Positions 27,298 through 36,056 of a DNA stretch of 64,000 bases are shown one piece after another. Under the pieces are notes generated by a model that was not told the DNA's origin, did not search any database, and saw only the letters and a list, made by a program, of their open reading frames with translations. Both the position numbers and the translations under genes were made by a program. Positions within the stretch are counted from its first letter, which is position 1; each line of letters begins with the position of its first letter. Origin of the DNA: Lysobacter gummosus (GTDB lineage: Bacteria; Pseudomonadota; Gammaproteobacteria; Xanthomonadales; Xanthomonadaceae); assembly GCF_001442805.1 (NCBI RefSeq), contig NZ_CP011131.1, forward strand, positions 4,030,001-4,094,000, in the 5' to 3' direction.

Positions 27298-28251
27298 ATG
27301 GATCGCACCGCAAGCGCGCCGTTGAGCGCACTGACCCCGCAATCGCCCGCGCAATGGCAACAGGCGCCGTTGTTGTTCGAACACCGCCTGCATACCGATC
27401 CCGGCTTCGATAAAGCCGCCATCGCCGATCTGATCGGCCGTTATCCGCGGCAGAACTACTCCATCGTGCACATGGGCGAGCAAGGCGCGAACGGCAAGCG
27501 GGTGTGGCGCGAAGGCGAATTCGGCGGACTCGACGGCCACCGGGTGCTCGATGCGATCGAACGCGGCCGCCTGTGGCTGAACCTGCGCGATGGGCACGAC
27601 TTCGACCCGTCGCTGCGCGCGGCGATGATGGCCTTGTTCGCCGAGGCCGGCGCGCTGGCGCCGCCGGTGTCGAGCTACGACCACCGCATGGGCATCCTGG
27701 TGTCCTCGCCGAACGCGCAGGTCTATTACCACGCCGACCTGCCTGGGCAGGGACTGTTGCAGTTGCATGGCCGAAAACGCATCTACCTCTATCCGCCGCG
27801 CCCGCCCTTCCTGAGCCCGGAAGGATTGGAAAACATCGCGTTGAGCCAGTTGGAAGTCGGATTGCGCTACGAGCCGGATTTCGACCGGGGCGCGCAAGTG
27901 TTCGATCTGGAAGCCGGACAGGGCCTGTTCTGGCCGCTCAATTCGCCGCATCGGATCGAGAACCACGACTGCCTCAACATCTCGATGACGCTGGAGTATT
28001 GGACGCAAGACATACGCCGCAACCATATGATCAACATGGCCAACGGTATTCTGCGCCGTTACTTCCATCACACGCCGCGCAATCGCCGCTTGAGCGGCCC
28101 CTCGTTCTACGCCAAGGCGGCCTTGCAATCGCTGTGGCGCCGCAGCGGCCGACTGGAATCTCTGCGCCGCGCCGCGCGACCGGTGGATTTCCGCCTCGAC
28201 CCGGAGCATCCCGGCCGGATTGTCGATCTCGACGGCAACCTTCCCGCATGA
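27298..28251 (+). CDS. JmjC/cupin-like oxygenase candidate in the EPS island
   Basis: 317 residues from the ATG at 27298, eleven bases after the flippase stop. It has a Cupin_8/JmjC core: the metal pair is in QVYYHADLPGQG, then LQLHGRKRIYLYPP, and a distal His in FWPLNSPHRIENHD. A short basic C-terminus follows. This suggests an Fe(II)-dependent oxygenase, but the substrate is unknown; sugar, lipid carrier or protein are all possible. The stop overlaps the next ATG (ATGA). It is the second JmjC-like cupin in the window, the other being at 19.1-20.1 kb. The longer open frame to its left is a shadow of the flippase gene. Confidence 0.8.
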   Translation: MDRTASAPLSALTPQSPAQWQQAPLLFEHRLHTDPGFDKAAIADLIGRYPRQNYSIVHMGEQGANGKRVWREGEFGGLDGHRVLDAIERGRLWLNLRDGHDFDPSLRAAMMALFAEAGALAPPVSSYDHRMGILVSSPNAQVYYHADLPGQGLLQLHGRKRIYLYPPRPPFLSPEGLENIALSQLEVGLRYEPDFDRGAQVFDLEAGQGLFWPLNSPHRIENHDCLNISMTLEYWTQDIRRNHMINMANGILRRYFHHTPRNRRLSGPSFYAKAALQSLWRRSGRLESLRRAARPVDFRLDPEHPGRIVDLDGNLPA

Positions 28252-29402
28252 GCATCGCCGACGACACCTACACCGCGACTGTCGAAACCGATGTCGCGAA
28301 AGCGCTGCCGCGTTGGCAGGGTTGGATCGAATCCGGCGCGATCACCAGCGTATTCCAAACCACGCATTGGCTGGCGGCCTGGTACGCGACACTCGGCGCT
28401 CAGGCCGGACGCACGCCCTTGTTGGCCAGCATCGCCCGCCGCTCCGATGGCCGCACGGTGATGGCGCTGCCGTTGGTGCGCGAGGAACGCGACGGCCTGA
28501 TCCGCATCGCATTCGCCGATGCCGGCGTGACCGACTATGCCGCGCCGCTGTGGATGCCCGACTGCCCGGACGACGGCGAAGCGGTGCGCGCGATGTTCGG
28601 CGCTCTGCGTCGCGCCCTGCCCCGCGCCGATCTGTGGACGATCGAGAAGATGCCCGAGCGCATCGGCGATCGCCCCAATCCGTTGCGCCGGCTTCCCGGG
28701 ACGCGGCAATCGGCCTTGTTCGGCAATCCGGCGACGATCGGCGAGGACTTCGAAGCCTGGCGTTTCAGCCGCGAGAAGACCCATCGCAAGGAACTGGAAC
28801 GGTCCTGGCGGGTATTCACCCGTCATCCCGATGCGCGCTTCGAGCAGGTCGCCGATGTCGAGCACGCGATGCAGGTCATGGATGCGCTGGAAATCCATCA
28901 GCGCAGCGCCATCCACGGCAAAGGCTGGGCCTATATCCTCGATGAGCCGGGTTATCGCGACTTCTACCGAACCCTGATCCGGCAAGGCCTGCCCAGCGGC
29001 GAAGTGATTCTGACCGCGTTGACGGCGGGCGAAGAAGTCGTCGCGGCCTTGCTCGGCCTGCGCCGGGATACCGAGTACGCGATGATTCGAATCGGCAACG
29101 CCGCCGGCGAGTGGCGCAATTGCTCGCCCGGCCGGGTGGTGATCGAGCGCACGATGGCCGCGCTGCACGCCCAGGGCGTGCGTCGTTTCGATTTCACCAT
29201 CGGCGACTACGCCTACAAACGCGGCTTCATGCCCGACCAACTGGACTTGTTCGACTCGACCATCGCCCTGTCGTGGAGGGGGTTGCCCCGGAGCGGCCAG
29301 GTCGCGCTCAAGCACCGGGCCAAGCAATGGCTGGCGGCTCATCCGCAGCTGCGCGAACGGCTCTCGGCGATGAAATCCCGGCGCCCGAACCGGGATCAAT
29401 AA
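28248..29402 (+). CDS. GNAT-like acyltransferase (CelD/BcsL type) of EPS synthesis
   Basis: 384 residues, start coupled to the cupin stop. The C-terminal half has the Acetyltransf_6 pattern: SREKTHRKELERSWR, a central FYRTLIRQGL, then LLGLRRDTEYAMIRIGN, NCSPGRVVIERTMAAL and the FTIGDYAYKRGFMP segment close to the end. Proteins of this group (annotated CelD or BcsL) are thought to acetylate or otherwise acylate exopolysaccharide sugars in the cytoplasm. Position after the flippase and cupin fits tailoring of the repeat unit. The stop is only 20 bases from the convergent end of the main EPS operon. Confidence 0.82.
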   Translation: MSIADDTYTATVETDVAKALPRWQGWIESGAITSVFQTTHWLAAWYATLGAQAGRTPLLASIARRSDGRTVMALPLVREERDGLIRIAFADAGVTDYAAPLWMPDCPDDGEAVRAMFGALRRALPRADLWTIEKMPERIGDRPNPLRRLPGTRQSALFGNPATIGEDFEAWRFSREKTHRKELERSWRVFTRHPDARFEQVADVEHAMQVMDALEIHQRSAIHGKGWAYILDEPGYRDFYRTLIRQGLPSGEVILTALTAGEEVVAALLGLRRDTEYAMIRIGNAAGEWRNCSPGRVVIERTMAALHAQGVRRFDFTIGDYAYKRGFMPDQLDLFDSTIALSWRGLPRSGQVALKHRAKQWLAAHPQLRERLSAMKSRRPNRDQ

Positions 29403-29422
29403 GATTCATAAATTTCGCTTCG

Positions 29423-30601
29423 CTACGCGCGGCGGACCCGCGCGATGCGATCGAACAGCGCCAGATACTGGCCGACGCTGCGCTCGACCGTGAACTGCAG
29501 CGCATGCGCCTTGGCGTCGGCCTCGATCTGAGCATCGGGACGTTGCAGCTGGTTCTCGATGGCCGCCGTCAGCGCCGCCGTATCGCCCACCGCCACCAAG
29601 GCCCCGTAGAGCCCGTCGCGCAATATCTCGCGCGGCCCCACCGGGCAATCGGTACTGACGACCGGCGCGCCGCAGGCCATGGCTTCGATCAATACGTTGC
29701 CGAAGCCTTCGAACACGGAAGCCAGCGCGAAGATGCGGGCATGACGCATGTAGGCGTAGGGATTATCGCGCTGCCCCAGCAAACGCACCCGCTCGCCCAA
29801 GCCCAGATCGTCGATCAACGCTTGCAGGACGGGGCGCTGCGGGCCTTCGCCGATGATCGCCAGATGCACGCGCATCGGTAGGCGCAGCCCGGCGTAGGCG
29901 CGGATCAGTCCGACGAAGTTCTTCTCCGGACTCAGGCGGCCGACCGACAGGATCACCGGCGTGCTGCCCGGCAGGAACCAGTCATCGTCCAACGCCGCTT
30001 CCGACAGCGCCTGCCAATCGTCGCGCAGGATCGGATTGGCAATGACCGACAGACGCGACCGATTGGCCGGCCCCAGCGGTCCGGCGATATCGTTCGACAC
30101 GCCTTGCGATACCGCCACGATCGCATCGCTGAGCCGATAGGCCCAGGGCATCAACCGCAGCGTCGCGCGATAACGCCGCGACCGGTCCAGCTGCCGCATC
30201 GACGAAATCGGCGCGTGCTCGGTCACGACCACACGCGTTCGCGAGCCGGCCAGACGCGCGGCCAGGCAGGCGACGATATTGCTGTGCGTGAGCGCCGAAA
30301 TCAGGATGTCGGGCCTGCGGCTGCGCAACAGCCGCGCCAATCTGTTCGGCACGCTCAAGGTCCGATCGGCCTGCAGCGATATCAGCTCGATATCGCCGGC
30401 CAAGGCATGAGCCGCTTCGTCGGCGCGATGCACGACGAAAGCGATTTCGACGCCCCGCAGCCGCAGCCCTTGCGCCAGGCGCAGCATCGAAATCTCGGCG
30501 CCGCCCACCTTGAGCTGCGGCAGATAGACCATGACCTTCCGCGCAGGCGCAAGTCCGGACCGATTCGCGGGCACGCCTGCCGTGGACCCGATGAAGCTCA
30601 T
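29423..30601 (-). CDS. GT4 glycosyltransferase, last gene of the EPS operon
   Basis: 392 residues of GT-B fold. The N-terminal half holds LPQLKVGGAEISMLRLAQGL, typical of GT4 acceptor domains. The donor domain has VILSVGRLSPEKNFVGLI, LAIIGEGPQR and the Glu-x7-Glu motif FEGFGNVLIEAMACGAPVV. Such enzymes are retaining and use UDP- or GDP-sugars to extend the lipid-linked repeat unit at the inner membrane. The ATG at 30601 overlaps the preceding stop by four bases. The operon then ends almost head-on with the acyltransferase gene. Confidence 0.9.
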   Translation of the reverse strand: MSFIGSTAGVPANRSGLAPARKVMVYLPQLKVGGAEISMLRLAQGLRLRGVEIAFVVHRADEAAHALAGDIELISLQADRTLSVPNRLARLLRSRRPDILISALTHSNIVACLAARLAGSRTRVVVTEHAPISSMRQLDRSRRYRATLRLMPWAYRLSDAIVAVSQGVSNDIAGPLGPANRSRLSVIANPILRDDWQALSEAALDDDWFLPGSTPVILSVGRLSPEKNFVGLIRAYAGLRLPMRVHLAIIGEGPQRPVLQALIDDLGLGERVRLLGQRDNPYAYMRHARIFALASVFEGFGNVLIEAMACGAPVVSTDCPVGPREILRDGLYGALVAVGDTAALTAAIENQLQRPDAQIEADAKAHALQFTVERSVGQYLALFDRIARVRRA

Positions 30602-32145
30602 TCGCGAACCGCCCGGCCAGAATCTTCGCGCCGATGCCGCAACTTGCGAGTCAGCTCATGCAGGTTGAAAACGTAACGTTTTCCATCGACCAAGGTCCGC
30701 TCGCCCCAGGCCGACACGGTATGCAGGCCGTGCGGATTGCGACCGCACGGATCGGGACGACAATGGCGCACGACCTCTTCGCGATACCGCTGCGGCGTGC
30801 ACAACGAGACCCGATTGATCACCGCCGCCTGTCCGTAGCCGCTTCCGCAATCCTGCGCCGGCCGATACAGCACGCCCTCGTGAACGAACGGCGTTCCCGC
30901 CGGGCGCGAACTGCGGTGATCGACTTTGACCGGATTGCGCAGGTGCGGCTTCCAAGGACCGCGCAGTTCCTCGGAATAGCTCAAGCACAGATTGTCGAAC
31001 GGCCCCATGGCCAGATCGGTATAGGCCAGCCAAAACAGATCGTTCCAGACGAACAGACTCGCATCGGCCGCCGCCACGCCATCGAGCAGCACTGCAACAA
31101 AGCGCCACTGCCCGGTCTTATCTATTTCGTACAGCTCGCATTTTTTCCGGGCCGCGGTTTCGGGAACGGCGTACACCCGGCCCTCATGCTCGAACAAATA
31201 CGGATAGGAGATATGCCCGGGCAGTTTCAGCTGGGCCGGGGCTGCATCGACGATGCTATGGCCGTCGCCGAGTTCAACCGCTTCGATGCGGCCGAATCCG
31301 TCGCGGTAATCGTACACTTCGCAATACACCCGGCGATCGTCGCCCGGAACGCCGAACGGATCGGCGCGATAGAACATCGATTCGCGCGGACCGATCCATC
31401 GAACCCGGCCTTCCATCGGCTGGTCGATCATGTGCTGGATCGGCGCGTCGATGACTCCGATCATCCAGCTCTCGCTGAGCCACTGCGCCTTCAGACGCCT
31501 GCGCAAGGCCAGCGCGCGGCCGCGGATCTCATGGACCGCTCGCCGCGACCGTGTCGGACGCGGCTGGCGCGAAAATACCGATGCCGGTTCGTCCTGGTCG
31601 GCATAGGCCATATCCCGCACCGAGTTGCTCAGCAACGGGACGATCTGCTTGTAGAGATTTTCCAGCGAGTTTGTGTACCGCGGATCGGCGAAGAAGCGAA
31701 CCGAATCGACGACCGTGTCGCCGTTGCGGACCAACAGCAGCTCGCCGCCGGTGCCGGAGGTGATCGAGGCCAGGCAGGGATAGGCGGCGGCCAAGTGGGT
31801 GCCCTGCGCGTCCAGCGGCTGCCATACGCCGCGCATGCTGCATGCGCGCCATGCATTGGGATCATCGATGCCCGCCAGGTCGATCACCGCGTTCCAGAAC
31901 GGGTCGCCCGGCTCCGGATCGATACAGGACCCGGAAGATTCGCGTAGGGCAAGCACTGAGGTCTGCAACCGCCGCCACCGAGCATCGCCGGCGTGCTCGA
32001 CGTCGACGCGACGGATCTCGACATCTACTCCGGGCAACTGACGCAGCGCTTCGACCGCGTATTCCTGCCACACGCGACCGCCGACCGCGGGCAACAGAAC
32101 GGCGATACGGACCCGTGCAGCCGATGAATCTTCAAAGTCGCTCAT
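30598..32145 (-). CDS. Beta-propeller-like protein of unknown function in EPS operon (GINT1-N/formyltransferase-like)
   Basis: About 515 residues, starting at ATG 32145 or nine bases upstream. The N-terminal 200 residues (MSDFEDSSAARVRIAVLLPA) resemble the Rossmann-like part of formyltransferase-type proteins without its catalytic signature. Residues 220-500 contain repeated blade-like blocks ending in short aromatic patterns (GHISYPYLFEHEGRVYAVPE, LFWLAYTDLAMGPFDNLCLSYS, GTPFVHEGVLYRPAQDCG), the five-bladed propeller layout of GH43/GH68-type proteins and of the N-terminal domain of plant GINT1 glycosyltransferases. No glycosyltransferase motif is evident. It lies between two glycosyltransferase genes with overlaps at both ends, so it probably acts in repeat-unit assembly, perhaps as sugar-binding or modifying factor. 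Confidence 0.65.
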   Translation of the reverse strand: MSDFEDSSAARVRIAVLLPAVGGRVWQEYAVEALRQLPGVDVEIRRVDVEHAGDARWRRLQTSVLALRESSGSCIDPEPGDPFWNAVIDLAGIDDPNAWRACSMRGVWQPLDAQGTHLAAAYPCLASITSGTGGELLLVRNGDTVVDSVRFFADPRYTNSLENLYKQIVPLLSNSVRDMAYADQDEPASVFSRQPRPTRSRRAVHEIRGRALALRRRLKAQWLSESWMIGVIDAPIQHMIDQPMEGRVRWIGPRESMFYRADPFGVPGDDRRVYCEVYDYRDGFGRIEAVELGDGHSIVDAAPAQLKLPGHISYPYLFEHEGRVYAVPETAARKKCELYEIDKTGQWRFVAVLLDGVAAADASLFVWNDLFWLAYTDLAMGPFDNLCLSYSEELRGPWKPHLRNPVKVDHRSSRPAGTPFVHEGVLYRPAQDCGSGYGQAAVINRVSLCTPQRYREEVVRHCRPDPCGRNPHGLHTVSAWGERTLVDGKRYVFNLHELTRKLRHRREDSGRAVRE

Positions 32146-33574
32146 GCAACGCATACGGCAGGTGGCTACGGTGTTTGTTCAAGACCGATCCGAGCACGCG
32201 CGCGTTGACTCCGGCCAGATCGTCGAGCAATTTGCGCAGGAGCGAGGCGCGCGTGACCTCGGCTTCGACGACAAGAATCACCCCGCCGGCGTGCTTGGCT
32301 GTGGCCAGGGCGAAAGGCGAGCGCGCATCGACGACGATTTCGTCGAAGCGCTCGGCCAGCCCTTTCCAGACGGCGTTGTCGTCAAGCACCGCGTAATTGT
32401 CCTGATAGCTGCGTGTATCGCTGAACAGCCGCATGCGAGTCACGCCCTCGCCGGCGGCCGATGCGACCGGATGGGGATCGTCCCCGCCGACTTCATCGAC
32501 CAGGCATGCCGCGTGTTCGGCGTCGTCTATGTCGTTCGAAAGCAGCAGCACCCGGCGCTTGCGCAGTTGCGCCGAGGCCAGCGCGTAGCTGTAGGCCAGG
32601 CTGCTGACGCCCTCGCCCGGCCGCGCCGCGATGAACTGCACGATGCGTCTTCCACCCTCGCCCATGCCGACATCCAGGCGCTGCACCAACTGGGCCAGAC
32701 GCGTATCGGTCTGAGCGAACAAAGGCTGCATATCCATGGCCATCGATGGCATCTCCCAGGTCGTTACGTTGGAATTCGCGGCGCGTTCCATCCGTATCGC
32801 GGACGCGTCCGGGCCATCGCCCCAACACAGCCGAACAACGCGCGACAGGAACTGCGCGCCGCCGAGCAGATAACGGCGCCACAAACGGCGCGGCTCGCGG
32901 GCCAGCCGGTACAGCCACTCCATCCGGACACGGCGAGCCCACATCGGCGCCCGCGGGAAACGCCCGGCGAGAAAATCGAGAATCGCGCCACCGTTGACGA
33001 TGACCACCGGATAATCCGCCGCCGCGGCCAGACGCGAAGCGATCCGCTCCTGTTTCGGCATCCCCATGCCGAGGATCACCAGATCCGGCCGGGATTCCAC
33101 GACCGCTGCCGGGTAACGCTCTTCATCGCCGAATCCGTCGAGCGCGCAGACGACATCGGCGCCGCGCTCGCGCAGGTATTGCCTGGCGCGTTCCAGATAA
33201 GGTTCGCTGGTGCCGATCAAGGCCACGCGGCGGCCGGCATAGGCCGCGACCAACTGGGGAATGAAATCGGTGCCGTTCAAATTCATCCCAGGCGCGCGGG
33301 CGAGCAGGCGCAGGCAGGCAGCCATGCCGACGCCATCGCGCAGCAGGACATCGCTGCGCAGCAGATCGTCGCCGAACGCGGGATCGGTCCATGCCAGATT
33401 GAAGGCATGCTGATTCAGAAACGAAACGACCCTCGCGCGCTTCGGCCGGCTCAGCTCATCGAGCAAACGGCGATGCTGACGCGGGTCCGCGACGACGCGC
33501 AACCGTTCGAGCAAGTCGTGAATCCGCGGGATCTTTCGTTCGTCCGAGGCGGACGCGGCCAGAATATCGCTCAC
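32132..33574 (-). CDS. GT26 (WecG/TagA/CpsF) glycosyltransferase fused to a degenerate BY-kinase-like domain
   Basis: 480 residues from the GTG at 33574, with AGGAGG seven bases upstream. Residues about 45-240 are a WecG/TagA/CpsF transferase (DGVGMAACLRL, NLNGTDFIPQL, ILGMGMPKQERI, VNGGAILDFLAG), the family of GumM. After a linker, residues 300-480 look like the P-loop domain of Wzc/CpsD tyrosine kinases: FIAARPGEGVSSLAYSYA (Walker A), VLLLSNDID (A'), FDEIVVDARSP (B) and GVNARVLGSVLNK. The Walker A Lys is Val (position 323) and the A' Asp pair is altered, so ATP hydrolysis is unlikely. No C-terminal Tyr cluster is present. The Wzc-like protein of this operon lacks this domain. The fusion may tether the transferase to the co-polymerase. 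Confidence 0.85.
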   Translation of the reverse strand: MSDILAASASDERKIPRIHDLLERLRVVADPRQHRRLLDELSRPKRARVVSFLNQHAFNLAWTDPAFGDDLLRSDVLLRDGVGMAACLRLLARAPGMNLNGTDFIPQLVAAYAGRRVALIGTSEPYLERARQYLRERGADVVCALDGFGDEERYPAAVVESRPDLVILGMGMPKQERIASRLAAAADYPVVIVNGGAILDFLAGRFPRAPMWARRVRMEWLYRLAREPRRLWRRYLLGGAQFLSRVVRLCWGDGPDASAIRMERAANSNVTTWEMPSMAMDMQPLFAQTDTRLAQLVQRLDVGMGEGGRRIVQFIAARPGEGVSSLAYSYALASAQLRKRRVLLLSNDIDDAEHAACLVDEVGGDDPHPVASAAGEGVTRMRLFSDTRSYQDNYAVLDDNAVWKGLAERFDEIVVDARSPFALATAKHAGGVILVVEAEVTRASLLRKLLDDLAGVNARVLGSVLNKHRSHLPYALHERL

Positions 33575-34737
33575 GTCTCAGCCTCCTGCAACACTTCTTG
33601 ATACACCGCGGCAACCTGCCGTGCCATCGCGATATCGGAGTAATTCTCGCGCTGCCTGCGCAAACCCGCGTGCGCCAGCGCCTGGGTGCGCTTGGGCGCC
33701 TCGATCATCGCGATCACGGCCTGGGTCAATGCGCTCGCATCGCCCGGCGGCACCAGCATTCCGGCGCCGCCATCGGCCAGCACTTCGGGAATACCCTCGT
33801 TCGAGGTGGCTACCACCGGCAATCCGACCGCCAATGCCTCGATCAACACCATCGGCAAGCCTTCGCCGTACAGGCTGGGCAGTACGAACAAATCGACCTT
33901 GGCCAGTTCGCCGGCGATATCGCGGGTGAAACCGGTCCATACGATGGCCTCGGCCACTGCCAGCGCTTGCGCGAACGCGAGCACTTGCTGGCGATACGGC
34001 TCGCTTTCGAAACCGCCGATCGCATGCAAGACCACCGGGTATCCGGCCGCGCGCAGCGAGGCCAGCGCTTGAATCAATACTTCGACCCCCTTGCGCGGGC
34101 GGAACAAGGCGACCATGCCGAGCACCCATTGCGACTCCGGCGGCCGCCAGTCTCGCGGCGCGGCCGCTCTGGGCACCCCGTTCGGAACGACGCGGATCCG
34201 ATCGTCGTCGTAGCCGATCTTGCGCAGATAGTCGGCGGTTCCGTGCGACACCGCGATCAGACGCTTCGCGCGCCTGAGACTGAAGGTCTGAATCGCGCTG
34301 TTGATTCCGTTGCGCAGCGCGCTCTCGGTATCGAAGTCGGTGCGGCTGTGGACGTGGTGGACCATCGGCTTGCGCGCGCTGCGCGCGGCGAAACGTCCGA
34401 TCAGGGCCGAACGAACGGTGTGGGTGTTCAACAGGTCGTAGTTGCCCTCGCGCAGCAGCCGCGCCACTTGGCTTACCGGCGAAAAATCCAGGCGCGAGCG
34501 CATGCTGAGCGTGGTTACCCGACTCTCGACCGACTCGCGGACTTGCTCGAACACACCTTGCTTGAGACAGACGAAATCGGCCACCCAACCGAACCGCGGC
34601 AGTTGCTGCGCTAGCAGATCCTGCACGCGCTCGGCGCCGGCATAGTGCTCGCCGTTGATCAGGTGCAAGGCTCGCAGCGGTCGCGACGGCCTTAGCTGCC
34701 ATCCGTCGTGCGCGCTGATCACCGATACGCGAGTCAT
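33571..34737 (-). CDS. GT4 glycosyltransferase of the EPS operon
   Basis: 388 residues from the ATG at 34737, which overlaps the polymerase stop by four bases. N-terminal domain: RALHLINGEHYAGAERVQDLL, then LLNTHTVRSALIG and the HVHSRTDFDTES acceptor loop. Donor domain: GMVALFRPRKGVEVLIQAL and the Glu-x7-Glu motif YGEGLPMVLIEALAVGLPVVAT. A retaining GT-B enzyme adding one sugar of the repeat unit. The stop overlaps the start of the GT26 gene (GTGA). The first-gene paralogue at 29.4-30.6 kb is only distantly similar. Sugar donor unknown. Confidence 0.9.
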   Translation of the reverse strand: MTRVSVISAHDGWQLRPSRPLRALHLINGEHYAGAERVQDLLAQQLPRFGWVADFVCLKQGVFEQVRESVESRVTTLSMRSRLDFSPVSQVARLLREGNYDLLNTHTVRSALIGRFAARSARKPMVHHVHSRTDFDTESALRNGINSAIQTFSLRRAKRLIAVSHGTADYLRKIGYDDDRIRVVPNGVPRAAAPRDWRPPESQWVLGMVALFRPRKGVEVLIQALASLRAAGYPVVLHAIGGFESEPYRQQVLAFAQALAVAEAIVWTGFTRDIAGELAKVDLFVLPSLYGEGLPMVLIEALAVGLPVVATSNEGIPEVLADGGAGMLVPPGDASALTQAVIAMIEAPKRTQALAHAGLRRQRENYSDIAMARQVAAVYQEVLQEAET

Positions 34738-36056
34738 GCATGGACTCCCTGTCGAACGGACATATTCGGCCGTCTGGCGGCCTGAGAAGTAAGCTGACGC
34801 GTCGAGCGGTAGCCGGCCAGACCGCACAGCATCGCGAACAGCAAGGTCAAGGCGCTGGTCTTCGAGGCCAGCGAGTTGGTGGTCGAAGCGGTGATCACAA
34901 ACACCAGCAAGGTCCAGCGCGCGCCGGTTCCGGCGCGACGCCACAGCAACCACAAGCCGCTGAACAGACCGATCACGAACGTGGCGAAACCGAATACACC
35001 CAGTTGCAACAGCATGAACAGCCAGAAATTCTCGATGGCCTCCAGATTCCTGGACAGGCCGATGCGCGCCGACAGCTCCTGGATCTGCGCCGGCGAAATG
35101 CCGAAAAGGACGTCGTAGAGATCGAGATAATCGAATACCGAGAAGATGCGGAAGCGAACAGTGGCGCTGTCGTCCAGATACAGACCTTCGAAGATTCTCT
35201 CGCCCAGGCCGCTGCTCCAGACCAATGCCGCCAATGCCGGCAGCGCGAACAATGCGGCGACGCAGGAACCGACGATATGCAGATAGCCGTAACGCCCGGC
35301 GCGCAGCCCCTGCCCCGCGTTCACAGTCGCGTAGGCCAGCAACGCCATGACGGTCAGCAGGAAGCTGGTACGCCCGCCGAAGGCGAGCAAGGCGAGTATC
35401 AGAAAACCGCTCAGCGCCCAGCGGCGCCACAACTGCATCGACATGTCCAGCGATGCCAGCAGCACGAGGCTGGTGATCAACGCGTTTTCCAGCGGATGGC
35501 CGAGCAAGGCGGTCGCGCGGAATTTGTCTTCGATGACCGGCACGCCGCCGGCCACGGTGTAGGGCACCAGGTGGTGCTGTAACGCCGCTTCGGCCAGACC
35601 GATCGCCGCGTTGACGACCACCAGAACCACGATGAGCCGGAAAAGGCCGCGCAACTGCGCGTCGTTCAAACGGCTCACGATCAGCACGATCGCCACCGGC
35701 ATCATCAGGGTATCGATGAAAAACGCCGAACCCGAGGGACCGTAACGCAGCAGCGAGTAGACGAAAGCCAGCGCTATCGCGGCCAGATAGAGGCTCAGCG
35801 GCGGCGACTCGCGCAACCGCGCGAGCAATGCGACCAGGGGATTGCCCTGCCCGGCCAGCGAAAACGCCAGCGCGACGGCGAGCAGATAGTCGCCGGGATG
35901 CAGCTTGAACAGGAAGTTTCCGTAAGGCGCGTCGTAGGGAATTCCCAGCGCGGACAACAATGCCGGCGACAAGGTCAGATACGCGACCAGAGCCGACGCG
36001 GCGATCGCGTAGCCGATGCGTTGAAAGATGCCTGCTTGCGCGCTGGCCGTGTTCAT
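34734..36056 (-). CDS. Wzy/O-antigen-ligase-like polymerase
   Basis: 440 residues, about 11-12 hydrophobic helices, with a larger periplasmic loop around residues 300-350 (LDDSATVRFRIFSVFDYLDLY), as in the Wzy_C/WaaL superfamily. The loop has the Arg-rich position usually implicated in polymerisation. Role: joins lipid-linked repeat units on the periplasmic side. The ATG at 36056 overlaps the GH5 stop by four bases, and the stop overlaps the GT4 ATG by four. Ligase and polymerase cannot be distinguished by sequence, but the EPS setting favours polymerase. Confidence 0.82.
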   Translation of the reverse strand: MNTASAQAGIFQRIGYAIAASALVAYLTLSPALLSALGIPYDAPYGNFLFKLHPGDYLLAVALAFSLAGQGNPLVALLARLRESPPLSLYLAAIALAFVYSLLRYGPSGSAFFIDTLMMPVAIVLIVSRLNDAQLRGLFRLIVVLVVVNAAIGLAEAALQHHLVPYTVAGGVPVIEDKFRATALLGHPLENALITSLVLLASLDMSMQLWRRWALSGFLILALLAFGGRTSFLLTVMALLAYATVNAGQGLRAGRYGYLHIVGSCVAALFALPALAALVWSSGLGERIFEGLYLDDSATVRFRIFSVFDYLDLYDVLFGISPAQIQELSARIGLSRNLEAIENFWLFMLLQLGVFGFATFVIGLFSGLWLLWRRAGTGARWTLLVFVITASTTNSLASKTSALTLLFAMLCGLAGYRSTRQLTSQAARRPNMSVRQGVHA

